64,000 nt of DNA from Bretschneidera sinensis (GCA_023935145.1 CM043699.1:128776536-128840535); one strand, 5' to 3'. Numbered from the stretch's first letter, positions 22,566 through 35,198 are shown. Numbers and translations are program-made. The notes: generated by a model from the letters alone, not told the origin.

Positions 22566-25500
22566 TCAAGCTGGAACAGCTTCAGGGACTCTACCATTCT
22601 CAGCTGGAGTTAGGCTATCGTAATAATCCACCAGCACTTTCCACCCACCAGGGCACATAAATCCATCAGGAGGGTTCTCTTTGTTCTTTGCCAGTGTTCG
22701 CATCTGTAAAATGCAAGCATGTCACGTCAAGATCAGAAACTTTTAAATTCTTTTTGCATACTTTTGGGCTGTTACTCATGCTTTTAAAATTATTACACAA
22801 TTTTTTGTACTATCACACATTTGTGTTCCCAAAAAAGGATAAATACCTTGGTGCCTGATATGAAGAGGAAGTCCTGGGCCCTTGACGGATCAAAGAATGC
22901 CATTTTACCCTGAGTCTTATCATATGCAGCAACCTGCAATTGTAAAAAAATCAATTAACACCAGGAATTTGACATATTAATAGGATAAGTGCGATATCAA
23001 CAAATTTTAATGGAACCCATATGCTTTATAGTTTATATACCTTGAAAGGAAGGATGTTCAGCCGCTCAAGTCCAGGCGCCATGCTTAGTACCTTCTTCCC
23101 ATGATCAGCATCATATAAATCTCTTTTCTCCACTGGATGGCCCATGCCAGCTGGGTCCCTACCAACAATGTAAAAATTAGCGCCTGCATTAATCCGAGCC
23201 TTTGCATGCCACTGCACTTCAGTTGGACCAGCATAGTGCATAGGAGATGGGAATATTGAAACAATAGTTGTCTCTGGATCAAGGACGCCATCCTCAAGCA
23301 CCTGATCATTTATAATTACCATCAAATTGAATCAGTACTAACTAGAGGAGCTACTGTTTCCAAATCAAAACACTAAGTTTCCAGAAGACTAAAAGAAGTG
23401 GTGGCTTGGGCTAGCCATATTGGTAACCACACCTCACCTGTAGAGGAGGTCACAAGTTCAAATTCCCCACCCCCAAATTAAAAGAAAAAAAACTAAAAAC
23501 AAGCCCCAACCAAATGAACAAACCAACAAATATCCATTCCCTACCAAAGAATTAAGTTTCTATTGGTTCTCTATCACTTGAAGAGGAAAGAGAGAAAATA
23601 AAATTAGGGTGTGCTGTGAGACAATGTCCAGATTCAGGTTCCTGCACCTTCTCGCCTAGTCCAGATCTTATTAGCACAAGCCTCCAACCCCCACCCCTCC
23701 AATAACAAATAAAAAAAGAAAAAAATGTAGAGGTCACATGGTAATGAAGTAAAAGGTTGTCTACGTACCTTTTCATGTTGCTTCATCCGCCAAATGAGAG
23801 GAACATCATCTGCCTTCGTATAGCCTCCCAATGGATGAAGCAATAGGATGGGGTTCTTGTAGCCCATCTCAAGAAGCCGACGACGAGTATCAGTCATCAG
23901 AAGAGCATGGCCATTGTGCACAGGGTTTCTGAGTTGGAAAGCAAACACTGCATCTGCATTACGCCTTGTAAGTTCCTCGCGGAGTTCTGAAGGTGACAAT
24001 CGAAAACGATCTAGACCATCATGGTATTTGATTGGTTCTAGAACCTCCAAGTCACCTCCAATCAGCCAGTTTCCAGCATTTGTTATAGTTTCTTCAACAT
24101 AAGGTAGCCCAGGGGCAGTAGTTCCCCAAGTTCTGGCTATTCGTTCTTCTTTAGGATGCTTGTAAATCTCAATACTGCACCAAATAAACAAATCAAGAAG
24201 GCATGAGAAATTATGGAAATAAAGTACAAACAAATCGAAAGTATTCTATCACTAAGTACATAACGGGACTCTCTAAATTACCACTTGTATCCAAGGAAGT
24301 TGATCCAATATGATCTTATGCATATGTACGCTAACTAAAAAAGTTTAATTAAACATGCACTCCCAAGATTTGATCTCGGGATTATTGTTGGCAAATAAAC
24401 ATACTATTAGAATTGTAACTGAAATGGCCTGTACCGTATGGATCTAGAGTCTAGAGGTCCTTAGGCCTGTTTTCAATTCTATTTTCTTTTCTCTTTTTCC
24501 TTTTTCTTCTTAATTTTTCCGGCTATGCCCTAAGACCTTGCTTTACATGTTGACTTATTCTTCAAACGTATCACAAAGCAAGGAAAAATTCTGACTAGAA
24601 ATGAAAGAATGATGTGAAACCATATAAAGAATGCACATAATTAAAGTTTCATCTAGTTTTCTTCTACAAATTAAAATTTGAACTTCCATCTCAAGGTTGA
24701 AAAAGCCTTAAGAATGTCATTTTCAAAACTCCGTGATACTTATGTACTATGACAGTTGACATAAGGATTTCTACATACTCCACAATTGGTCAAATTCCTC
24801 CAGCGCAACTCGTGAAAATGCCACGTTACGTAAATGCTCTTAATTATATGATGACAAGGCCAGGCTAACTGGTTTAAAAACCGCGAAAATGTTCACTTAA
24901 AACCTGTCAGCAACTTGCATGCTTTTCCCGCCATAATGCATACTCAAAATTTTCTAATTTAGTTTATTGTATGGGGATTTTTTCTCAAATTCGTAACCAA
25001 CTGGAACTTTGTAAGACAATTATCAAACAACAAATCTTAATTTCATTGTCCCTTCTGTCACCCTCACAATGATGAGAGGCGATACTAGAAACAGTCACTA
25101 AGATATTCTTTTCTTAAAAAAATTCCCCCTTGAAATTGTCCAATGATTTATCAAATTCAACAACTATAAGCAACTAAGAGAAAATCAACAATTTTGATGT
25201 CACGAATGAATACTTGGTTGCCAAATGATCAAAGGTGACATCATGAGAGTATGTAAACAGTTTAATCATAGTATTACCAACACGTAATAAGAAGCAAATT
25301 TGAACTGGACACGGGATCACGAAAGACACCAGACCTTATCTACAAACCTCTGTTTCTACTAAAATAGTGGAGAAACTTCTTCCATGATTCAGTATGTCTT
25401 TATCTATTCTATTAGACCATGCATCACAATCTAATCAATCTATTGATTTGGGAATGTAGAATCAAACACATTCCAAACTTCAATGATGAAAAAGATCCAA

Positions 25501-26348
25501 TTTCACAACCTTTGAATGAAAAAAGGATCAATTTTATTTAATGAAAAAAAGTAAATGACAAATAACTTCCATTTACCCAAAAGAAGAAGAAAAAGAGACT
25601 AACATCCCCATATCTTCACTCATTAAAGCCAAACTAAAATTCAAACCCAAATATTAGCTTCGCACAATTAAACAACTCAAAAAAAAATACACACCGTAAA
25701 ATCTAATTAACACGACATATGTAGAGAGCTCGTATCTTCACCACAATAACAACTTCAAATTAACACCTCGAACAAGAAAACTGAATCAAATCTAATTTAA
25801 TCAAAAAAAAATATTACAGAGCAATAATTTTTATTAACTTACTCATTGAGAATGGCGACCAGATTATCGTCCGAGTCAACGAGCGCGACCCGGGTCGACT
25901 CACCGATGTGGTGCTTCTGCGAATCGTCGATGGCGAGCACGATCGGCACCGACATGTTGACAACCGATCCGTTTTCCAAACGGAGCGAGTTGAAATGAAG
26001 AGTTTGGAGGAACTCGGATTCTTTCATGAATCCGCGGAGCGGGCTGGCCCACCCCTCGCTCAACACGTGGACCCACTCTTTGTCGATCCTGGTGAGCTTG
26101 ATTCTGGGCAACAAAGCAGCCTCTCTCTTTTTCATGTCCCTATCTGATTCTTCTGTGAAAAGTTCGACGAGCTTCCCGCCATCCGGTTCGATCAACCCGG
26201 ATCGGACTCGGAATCTCCGTAGCTTGATGGAAGAGGAGGGGACACAGAAGGAGACAGTCGAGCTAGGGGCAAAATGGGTATTACGGGTTTTGTGGAGGGA
26301 GGGAGATGGTAATGGGGTTTTGACGAAGAAGGCAGCCATGGAAGCCAT
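22566..26348 (-). CDS. APS: ATP sulfurylase, plastid form
   Basis: Sulfate adenylyltransferase, which makes adenosine 5'-phosphosulfate from ATP and sulfate, the first step of sulfate assimilation. Five exons join in frame with GT-AG introns: 26348-25843, 24174-23769, 23301-23041, 22933-22847 and 22703-22566, giving 465 residues, the usual plant length. The first 50 or so residues ([18 protein letters not shown]) are Ser-rich and basic, as in a chloroplast transit peptide. Substrate-binding motifs are intact: [10 protein letters not shown] at 249-258 (HxGH family) and GRDPAG at 351-356, followed by the usual [10 protein letters not shown] region. The protein ends VPEAVPA. Intron 1 is long (1.67 kb) and shows nothing coding; intron 2 carries a SINE-like insertion. 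Exon 1 contains a miR395-like site. Which of the plant APS paralogues this is cannot be settled here. Confidence 0.95.
23395..23505. mobile_element. Possible tRNA-derived SINE fragment in ATP sulfurylase intron 2
   Basis: A segment with a box A-like stretch (GGCTTGGGCTAGCC), then GGTAACCACACCTCACC, a box B-like GTTCAAATTCC at 23455-23465 and an A-rich tail (AAAAGAAAAAAAACT). That order matches plant SINE heads. Both boxes are imperfect, so it would be an old copy. Confidence 0.4.
25995..26015 (-). promoter_or_regulatory. miR395-like target site in ATP sulfurylase exon 1
   Basis: The coding strand over SEFLQTLH reads GAGTTCCTCC followed by AAACTCTTCAT. Against miR395 as I remember it, pairing is continuous except for one mismatch at miRNA position 1, one at position 7 and a G:U at position 14. 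In Arabidopsis the APS1, APS3 and APS4 transcripts are miR395 targets at this same place in the protein. The position-7 mismatch may weaken cleavage. Confidence 0.7.
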
Positions 26349-27486
26349 TGAAGAGAGAAGGAGAAGAACAAGGTGGCTGGTTTGTTCTATATTCCTTTTG
26401 AGTGGTTGTTTTGTTTACGGAGGTTAATAATAGTATAATCCGGTGTTAGTGGGGCAGGAGGGCAGTTTAGGGATTTAAATTTTGAGAGTATTTTAGTATG
26501 GAGGAGAGAGACAATGAAAGCTTTGTATACACGTACGGGACATTTGCGATAGAATTCATGTTGTGTTTTATAGGGGAGAGATTTTGGTTAAGTTGCCAAG
26601 TTGGGCTATTTCGGGGGATGAATCTAGACACTTTATTTTTCTTGACAGTTTTTCTTTATTTAGGAAACATCCTAAAGTGCCCATTAATAAAGGTGCTTTT
26701 TTTTAATTTTGAGAAAAAATATGGGTGTTTTTTAATTTTAAAAAAATGATTGATTAATATGAGTGCTACATGTATAAATTTCTTTCTCTTTTCTTCAGTA
26801 AAAATAAATAAATTAAAAAAAAATGCCCAATATAAAGTACTAATTCAACTTAGTTAACTCACTAAATTATTTGTCAATCTAATAGGAACATTTTTTTGTA
26901 TTTAAAAGTCCAAATAATTATAATTTCGGTAGAAAAATCAATTTGGATTTCGATATCATTTTATCTTAAACATACTTATACTATGTATCATTTTTCTTAA
27001 TAGGGGAAAACTCTAAAAAAAAATCAAATATTGAGATTAGGAATTTATTATTACTTTATTATTTTATCAATATTCAACAACAGTTTAATGTTTTTTTGAA
27101 CTTTTTGCCTTTTGATACATAAAATTTCATTAAAAGATGAGATTTGGGTGGGAAAGGATGATCTAGCATTCTTAAGAAAATATACTATTATTATTTACGA
27201 TTTTCTTATATGTAGTAAATTTATCAAAATAAATTTAAGATTTTATTTTATAATTATGAGTGAGGAGAAGTTCAAGACTTAAGTTAAAATTTGGTTATTA
27301 TCATTAGCATTTCAAAAATTGTTATTGTAATTCTTTTTATATTTTTAAAAACGTAATTTAATTAAAAGTATTATTGTAAGTTTAAGTATCAAAACAAAAA
27401 CAAGATGAGAGTCATTATTATCTCCCTAAAATTTAGGTTTATGAGCCAATCAATTAGGTCGAGCATTTTTTCATCATTTTGTAGGG

Positions 27487-27532
<46 letters not shown>

Positions 27533-28412
27533 GGAGTGTGTTATTGGCTATTGTATTAATGGTGACTTAGGGTGACTTCTACTTTCCAAGAATCAATAGT
27601 ATTGAATTCAAAGATACACCAAGAATACTATTTCAATGGGAAAGTGATATATCTTTCAACTTTGTTTAGCGGAATTGGTGAAGCTTTTAAAGCTTGAACA
27701 TAGCCGATACTACGGCCAGATTCAAATTCCCATATAGAGTTTTGAGATAAAGTTTTCCTCTTTGTTTTTGCTTCTTAACCTATTTTGTAGTGTGCATTGT
27801 CACATTGACATGGATGATGGCGTATGTCTTATATTCGAAAAGCACGTGCCATGCAACTAACATGAAAGAGAATACTATAACTTCGTATTAAGAAAATAAA
27901 AAAATATATTTTGTAAGTATAAGTTTGACCTTTGACCCTTTATACGTAATAAGTTTCTTATTATTTCTGTTTCTTTTACATTTGTATTGAGAGTGGATCG
28001 TAATCATCTCAATTTGAAAATTAAAATTGAGTCAAATTTATGATGAGATTGAATGTTACATCATCAAATGAAGAATATTCAAGTTCAAATTTGTCAATAT
28101 GACATTAAATCTCACTATAAACTTGACTTTCATTTCAATTTTTAAATGTAGAGGATCATACTCCATTGGAAGTTTGGTGCAAAATAAAGAAAACAATACC
28201 AAGGGTAGAAAAAAAAGAGAAAATGAAGCGGTTCTTTTACAAAAGTTCACCATATACTCTGGAGTTAATCTGAATTATCACCTTATATTTTTAATTGAGT
28301 TAATCATATGTACTTTAAGCATGTCTCAAATACCTTCTTCGTTAAAGAATTTCTTTTAAAAAATAATGGAAATTGTCATGTTACAATTAGTCAAAAATAC
28401 TTTTGACCTCTA
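26349..28412. other. Intergenic region upstream of ATP sulfurylase
   Basis: The first few hundred bases should contain the ATP sulfurylase promoter and 5' UTR. The remainder is AT-rich with no supported gene. An (AT)n microsatellite of about 38 bp lies at 27489-27527. Confidence 0.5.
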
Positions 28413-28421
28413 AAATAGTAA
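28413..28421. repeat. Left target-site duplication of the 3.38 kb MULE
   Basis: AAATAGTAA, identical to 31802-31810 and directly adjoining the terminal GGCTTAATT. Confidence 0.85.
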
Positions 28422-28574
28422 GGCTTAATTATATAAAAAAAAAAAAAAAACCATGTGGTTAAACTCTTTTTCAAAAAATGTCTTAATGTTTTTTTTGGGA
28501 CAAAAAATACTTTGAGGTTTATATCCGTTAGTACAGGAGTTAACTCGGTTAAAATATTAAAAAAAATACCATAA

Positions 28575-28804
28575 TGCCCTCCTTCAGTTAGCAGAAAGCC
28601 CTGGAAGAACCAGATTATGATTTTCCTGAGGAACAAACACGTTTTCCTCCCATTTTTTCTCTTCCTCACCCTCCCTCTCTCCATCCTCCTCTTCTTCCTC
28701 ACGCTCCTTAAAAGCCCAAATCTACCCACTCGAGAACATCGCTAGCTTCTCCCACGCACGCTTCAAGGCACGACACAAGTGGAAGGAGTCTTGTGAGGAG
28801 ACCG
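28575..28804 (+). pseudogene. Captured coding-like fragment, left part
   Basis: GC-richer than its surroundings. One plus-strand frame near its end reads YPLENIASFSHARFKARHK and continues WKESCEET up to the point where the nested LTR begins. It looks like host coding DNA. I do not recognise the donor gene. Confidence 0.45.
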
Positions 28805-29162
28805 TGTAATACCCGTGTTATTAAAGTAATGATAAAAAAGTAATTTGATAGATATTATATTGAATTAAATTATGCAGATATGAAAGATTTATCATTAATT
28901 TGAAATAATAATTGAAAGATAACATTGAGAATTTTATTGAAAAAGATATAATTTTTTTTAAGAAGAAAGTACTAAAAATTATGAAATTCCAAGTTGAGAT
29001 GAAAGAATTTTGAAGAAAAATATAGAATGAGATTGAAGAAAATTAATTAGAAATTTTTTTTGGAAGAAAATATAAGTTTCTAAATATTTTTATAATTTAA
29101 AAAAATAATATGAAATAAATTTTGAAGGAAGAAAAGATTAAAAAAATTGATTTTTAAAAAGA

Positions 29163-29355
29163 ATGGCAAACTATAAAAAAACAAAGGGGTAAGGACCGGT
29201 GGCAAAACTGTAAATAAAGAATGACAAAACTGTAAAAATTAAAGAGCTAAGGATCGGTAGCAGAACTGTAATTATATAATGGCATAATTGTAAATAATGA
29301 ATGGTAGAACTGTAAATTTAATAGATTGATGGTAGATTTGTAATTTTAATGTATA
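29163..29355. repeat. Degenerate short repeats within the nested LTR
   Basis: About six copies of a motif like ATGGCAGAACTGTAAAT occur at irregular 25-40 bp spacing. Confidence 0.6.
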
Positions 29356-30008
29356 TATATATATATTAAAAAAAGAAGACATTGAACGGTTACAAAGAAG
29401 AAAAAGAAAGAAAAAATTAGATAAACACCTGGACTTGTATAGAAAATTTACAAATAAATAGATAATAAAAGCAAATGAAAGGAAATGCAGAGGACGGTTT
29501 TTTTGTATGAAAGTTAGTTATGATTTTTTTTTTTTTTACACCAAATCCTGTTTGGTTTTTTTCTTTCTTCAATTCAAATTACACTCTTTCTTTAAACACC
29601 TGAGGACTCAAAAAAAGGCTGAAAGAATTAGATTTACTTTAAGTTATTAAGATATATGTGAAATATATAGTGATAATATTATAATAAATTATTAACTTAT
29701 ACTTTGGTAGTAGATGAAAAATTGGTTAATAAATATGATACGAATAATTGATGTGTAAAAAATTATTATATAAGAAATAATATTATTAAAATAATGAGTC
29801 GATTTAATAATAAAAGTGATAAATAATATTCGTGACGAGCTATGGCTGATGATTTGATATGATTTATGAGGAGAAGAATTTAGTGGAATTTTTCAAATAA
29901 TAATTTGAGAATAATCAAGATAGCTTATTTAAATGTTTAAATACATGCTTGTTTCTATATTATTGTTTATATGCATATTTCATGTCATTATTCATATGCA
30001 TATATATG

Positions 30009-30186
30009 GAAATAAAAGAATTGGGAAAGCAGCCGGCCTAAATGAAAATAAAATAACTGGGAGGACAGCCGATCTAAATGAAAATAAAAGAACCAGGAGG
30101 GTAGTCGGTCTGAATGAAAATAAAAGAACCGAGAAGGCAGCCGGTCTGAATGAGAATAAAAGAACCAGAAAAGCAACCAGTCTAAG
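30009..30186. repeat. 36 bp minisatellite, five copies, within the nested LTR
   Basis: Five consecutive units of about 36 bp built on GAAAATAAAAGAACC and GGCAGCCGGTCTAAAT. The period is a multiple of three, so it produces an open frame with repeated GLNENKRTR on the plus strand. I take this as a by-product and not a gene. Confidence 0.9.
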
Positions 30187-30970
30187 ATAAACATGTTGAC
30201 ATGTGGAAAGACGTTCCCAATAATAATAACATTTAAGTTCATGCATTGCATTTGCTTAAATATTGATTGTTATTACTTGAGATGCTAAAGTCTTATTCAT
30301 GATTGTAAATTTATTGATAGATAAATGAGTCACACAGAGAGACAATTATTCTGAGAAGAAATATGGAAATATGAAATAATGAGAATTATTTGGGTGACTG
30401 ATTATATGTTGTGAACCTCATAATAAGGTCATTATGAGATAGAATTGATAATCTCAAGATGATGATTAATTATATGAGAAGAAGAGATTTATAAAGAATG
30501 GGAATTTGATATGAGTAATGATAATAGAATGCTATTATCAAAATATATGAGATATAGATGAATGAATATTTGAAGACTAATTATACAAATTGAATACTTA
30601 TAGTAAGTTTAATTCACTTAGCTTGTGAAGCTCACTCCTCATTGTACAATGATTTCAGGTAGTAGGCATGACATATAGTTTGGTGAGTTGAGATTCAGAC
30701 GAAGTCATTATCTGTAAGCAACGTGATTCACATCCTCAGACTAATGGAAAACAAAAATAAAAATTTATTTGTAAATATTTATGCATATTATGTTGTATAT
30801 AATGTTTAAGTCAATGTCTGAAGGATGTATCTCCCCTGTTGAGGGTTGAGGATTGATGTAAAAATTACAGTTGGTATTATTTTTTACTGTTACTTATATG
30901 TGTCGTACTTAGATTTTCAAAATATGACAACACTGTCTCGGGGATGGCCAACCCGGGATGGGTCGTTACA

Positions 30971-31660
30971 CATTGTTTCCCTCTTCTGCCTCAAATCCCT
31001 CTTTTTATTCCCTTCCTCCTCTCCTTCCTCACAGCAATCTATGCCGTCACTTCTATGGCCCTCTCCTATCACGACCGCCACCCCTTTCCTACCACGATCG
31101 TCGCCTCTCTCCTATCACAGCACTCACTTCCGTTAGGGCCCACCTGGAAGAGAGTCTATGTCACCGTGATCATCTTCTACGCTCTCCTGCTCTTGTACGC
31201 TCAAGTGCCCTCGTTTTAGGCTAATGTTTTCAGCTCTAGACCCGGGCCGAGGTTATTGATTATGGCTATCGGGTCGGGTGTTGATGTATACTTGATGGTG
31301 GTGATGGGTATAGCACTCGTGGTATCGGTTCTAGAGGAGAGGTTCGGGTGGGACGTGATTCGGGTCGAGTGGAACCTGGAAGGAAGGAATATTGTTGGGT
31401 GGTTCATACCAGGTTCATTGGTTTTGTTGTCTGGTTTTATTGGGTATAGATTAGAGGAGACTATTGACGATCAGAATTCGTCGTCGTTGTGGACGGTGGA
31501 GATTGGACAGTGGGATAGAGTGGTGTTGGTTTCTTCATACGGTGTGGATGTGTTGTGGTGCTATGTTGATTTAGGGATTTGGGAGCATGAAGAGAATGAT
31601 CTGGTTGTACTAAGAGAGGAGAGGAGAGGAGATGAAATGAGACGCTATGGTTCTTTTAAG
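30971..31660 (+). pseudogene. Captured coding-like fragment, right part, hydrophobic frames
   Basis: Resumes GC-rich sequence after the LTR-like insertion. One frame to 31219 encodes a hydrophobic piece (FIPFLLSFLTAIYAV and VYVTVIIFYALLLLYAQV). A second frame opens at an ATG at 31262 with MAIGSGVDVYLMVVMGIALV and later GWFIPGSLVLLSGFIGYRLE, and continues to 31798 inside the right TIR. Both resemble parts of a plant multi-spanning membrane protein. I cannot name the family. Probably a captured, non-functional gene piece. Confidence 0.45.
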
Positions 31661-31801
31661 GCTTTCTCCTTTTACATTTTAACAGAGTTAACTCTTATGC
31701 TAACAGATATAAACCTCAAGGTATATTTTGTCAGGAAAAAAAAAACTTCAGAGTATTTTTCAAAAAAGATGTTAACTATAGGGTATTTTTATAATTAAGC
31801 C

Positions 31802-31810
31802 AAATAGTAA
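31802..31810. repeat. Right target-site duplication of the 3.38 kb MULE
   Basis: AAATAGTAA, identical to 28413-28421 and directly adjoining the terminal AATTAAGCC. Confidence 0.85.
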
Positions 31811-32776
31811 ACTTATCTTTCACTATATCATAATTTTTTTTGTACACAATCAAAGAATATATGATTTTAATTAATTTATAAATGGAAACAAAGCATTTCA
31901 TGATTATTTCAAAGTATAATTATGAAAAAAAATAAATTATGAAATTGTGAAAGACAATTTTGTACCAACACTGACACGTCAAATTCTATTAGTTTTTAAC
32001 GAAAATGGGTATTGAGACATACTTGAATTAAGTTTATAAGGGGTGATTGACTCAATTAGAAATTGAGACTAACCCCCAAACATATTGTGATTTTTTTAAA
32101 TAAATAAATGGAGGAATGCACAAGTACATAACAACATACCCAATACCCATGTTTGAATGTTTAAAACAAAACAAAATATAATATAATATATTTTAATTAC
32201 TATATTATCTTTCATTAATAAAAATATATTTTATGGAGCATAATAGGGAATACAATAAAATGTTATGAAATAAAAACTCTCAAACAAGATGTACAAATAC
32301 CCTTTTAATTTTTCCCTCTTAATTTTCCTTCTTTCTTTTCAACCAAACATACTATTAAGGAAGAAAAAAAAGCCAAAACTTAGAGTACGTTTTATATTAT
32401 AGTGAGGTTACAAAATTTGATTTTAAAACCACAAAAATTTAAATTTTGTGTTCAATAAAACTTAATTATTAATTGTTTTAGTAAAAATTATGATATAAAA
32501 CGTGAATTTCTCAAAACGACTCATAAAGTGTTGCAAATAATTTGTGTTTTGAAATGAATGAAAAAAAATTATTAACTATTAATGATATCCAAAATATACA
32601 TTTAATTTTACTTGATAAATTTTCCGTGTATATGATTCTTTATTATAAAAATTGTGATACAAAATGTGAATTTATCAAACGTTACTCATAGTGTGTTGCA
32701 GATAAAGTATATTTTGAAATGAATGAAAAAATAATTATTATTAAAAATATCTAAAAATATTTTTTAATTTAATGAA

Positions 32777-32810
<34 letters not shown>

Positions 32811-34813
32811 AAATGAAATTCGTAAGGCAAAATTGATATTTTTGAAAATTGACATGTAACATTAGGGGGAAGGTGGTAGGTTGGTAGCTCAGTCATGATG
32901 CCGAGGTGAGTTGCCAATCAAGATCATACGGGGCCCCACTCGTGGTTTCATTGGATATCTTGCGTAGATCAGACATTGCACTTCCTACGAATAAAGCCAA
33001 AGTGTAAAAGCTTTTATTCTACTACAAAGTATAAAATAGAAATGCTATCCCAACAACTCCTTAGAAGAAAATATAAATTTTCTCCGATTCTTCACACAAA
33101 AAGCTGATAAAAGTCTAAGCTCCTGTTTGGTTGGGGTTTGTAAAGTGACTTATACTGTTTATTTGCATTTTAAATTTCACTTATTTCAATATCATTGCTT
33201 GTCAAAGTAAGATCAATTTTGCTATATTGTGATTTATATAAATCAGTTTTTTTATCTTAATTAAATTATTTATTAAAATCAACATTTTTGTTACTTATGA
33301 AAGCCTTATATATCATTCTTTAGAAACTTATTTCACCATTTTAAACTCTAAGCTAATTGTTTTTCTTATCTGGCAAATCGATTCTCTCATCTCCGGTGAT
33401 GAAGTACTCGACCTACTTTTTTTTTGTTATTCTCTATTTTTCATGACTAACAATTTGAATATAGAATAGATTTGTGTATTTTTTTTAACTATGAAAATTC
33501 AAGCAAATTTTTTCATTTTTTTTGCCTAAATTTTTCTCGTCTTTGCCTTTTTTGCCTTGATTTTTCCCAATCTTCATCTTATTTTTCTTCTCTTCCTTCC
33601 TTCTTTCTTCTTCCCCCGCCTTCTCCTCCTCCACTTTCTCCCCACACGCCTTCTCATCCTCCTCCTCCTCTCCCTTTTCCTTTTTCTCCACAGATTTGCA
33701 CAGATATGAGAAGCTTTGTGAGCATTTTAATTTATTTTAAATCATTATTTTTTACTACTTGGTTATTTAAAAAAATTACTAAACATAGATAATAGTATCA
33801 GACAGTTTTCAATTAAGACTAGACAGTTTATAACCAAACAATTAGAAATCAATCAACTTTATTATAATCTAAAAAATAAAAAAAATAGGTTACCAATCAC
33901 TAGACACCAGACAGTTTGACAAATCTTAACCAATCAATGCCTAAAATATTGAACCTATATGACCATCTCTATAAGCCCACATCTCGTCACCATCAAATGC
34001 ACAATTATATAAAGATGAGTGGTTGAATATATGTTTAATATATATGTTAAGTTATTTTTTTTTATGATATTGAAAATGACACGTTAATTCCAAAATATGA
34101 GTTCACATGAGGAATAATACTTGTAAATTGAAATTAGTATAAATGTTTTATTTTAAGAAATCAGACAGATAATAATGATATTGTACTATACAAAAACTAA
34201 TGAATTAATTCGAGTAAAAAAATACAATAAAATATCCTATTTTGTAAAAAAAAAAAATGTCATATATGAACCTTCTTTTTTCATGCTATCTTTGACAATA
34301 TTGTAGACGTTTTTTTTGGAAAGACAATTTTTTTATTTATTTATAAGACAAAATCAGAAATCAGAAATCAGAAATCAAAAATACCTTTTTAAAAGATTAC
34401 CATTGAATTTAAAGAAGAATTGTGCTTAAAAACACATTTTCTAATCATAAACAAAATCGGTGAAGGACACATTTAACTCATGAAGAGACTTATGAAATAC
34501 TAGTAAGAAAAACAGTTGGCTGTACCTTACGATGTCTCATATTCGTCACGTGTGAAATTAAAGGTCATTGGACCATGCTCACCTGTTTCATGTCTGGTGG
34601 AGAATTTTTGTCGTACTGAACTGTAATGTCGTACTAAAGACAAACGTACGTGAATTCTAGGTTATATTTCCTCCCATAATTTTCTTCCTTGATTGTTACA
34701 AATGATAGAATTTAATCTTGCCACTTGTTTGAGGACCACGACCTTTAGTCAGTGGAGACAATAAACAAATATTCAATGATATTTTTAAATGAAAACATAT
34801 GATCATACTTTTT
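31811..34813. other. AT-rich intergenic DNA
   Basis: No gene seen. It contains a diverged direct repeat of about 135 bp (32476-32615 and 32640-32775), an (AT)n run at about 32782-32808, and a long pyrimidine-rich tract at about 33520-33700 (CTTCTCCTCC type). The GC-richer patch at 32860-32960 shows no tRNA fold that I can make. Confidence 0.5.
32476..32775. repeat. Diverged direct repeat, two copies
   Basis: Copies at about 32476-32615 and 32640-32775 share AAAATTGTGATACAAAA-like text, GTGTTGCA and TTTTGAAATGAATGAAAAA. Confidence 0.6.
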
Positions 34814-35198
34814 GGCTTATTTGTAAATAATCTTCTCAGTTTAAAGGTATTGAGTGATTTTTCATTTCAATTTACAAATGGAATAATTTAAATCTTTGGT
34901 TTATAAGACTGAAGTAATGTAAACCCTCAAAAGCGACAAAAACGGAGCGACAAAAACGGCTTTCACTAGTTTGTTGTTGCATCATATGTGTCCTTGTTGA
35001 TTAGTTGTAGTCATCATCCAATCTAAGCTAATGCAATTTGCAACAAACAGGAATATCAAAACAAGAGACTTTTCAGAATCACACAAATGAAATCCATAAA
35101 GATCATAAATTTCTTTATCAAGTTTTTCAATGGTTGACAAACTAAATGAAAATGGTCACAAAGATTCCACAATTTGACAATAACCTAACAACTAAACT

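Larger units (their letters stand above)
28805..30970. mobile_element. LTR-like insertion (probable solo LTR) nested in the MULE
   Basis: It begins TGTAATACCCG and ends CGGGATGGGTCGTTACA, giving matched TGTAA/TTACA termini and the ACCCG/CGGGT inner ends common in plant Ty3-type LTRs. Length is 2.17 kb with no coding capacity. Adjacent bases (GACCG left, CATTG right) do not form a 5 bp duplication, so either a flank was deleted or the boundary is off by some bases. It interrupts the GC-rich captured sequence of the MULE, so it inserted later. Confidence 0.6.
28422..31801. mobile_element. Pack-MULE-like element, 3.38 kb, exact 9 bp target duplication
   Basis: The left end, GGCTTAATTATATAAAA, is mirrored at the right end (reverse complement GGCTTAATTATAAAAATACC), and similarity continues inward for about 130-140 bp through TTGAGGTTTATATC.GTTAG and GAGTTAACTC.GTTAAAAT. 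The flanks are an exact 9 bp direct repeat, AAATAGTAA, at 28413-28421 and 31802-31810. Long TIRs plus a 9 bp duplication define a Mutator-like element. There is no transposase. The interior holds GC-richer, coding-like stretches at both sides of a nested LTR-like insertion, so this is best described as a Pack-MULE-like gene-capturing element. Confidence 0.85.

Noticed and set aside
29933..30251. Repeated GLNENKRT-type frame and its antisense FYFHSDRLPS-type frame.
   Set aside because: Both are translations of a five-copy 36 bp minisatellite in an LTR.
32865..32960. tRNA-like text (GTTGGTAGCTCAGT).
   Set aside because: No box B and no cloverleaf could be drawn.
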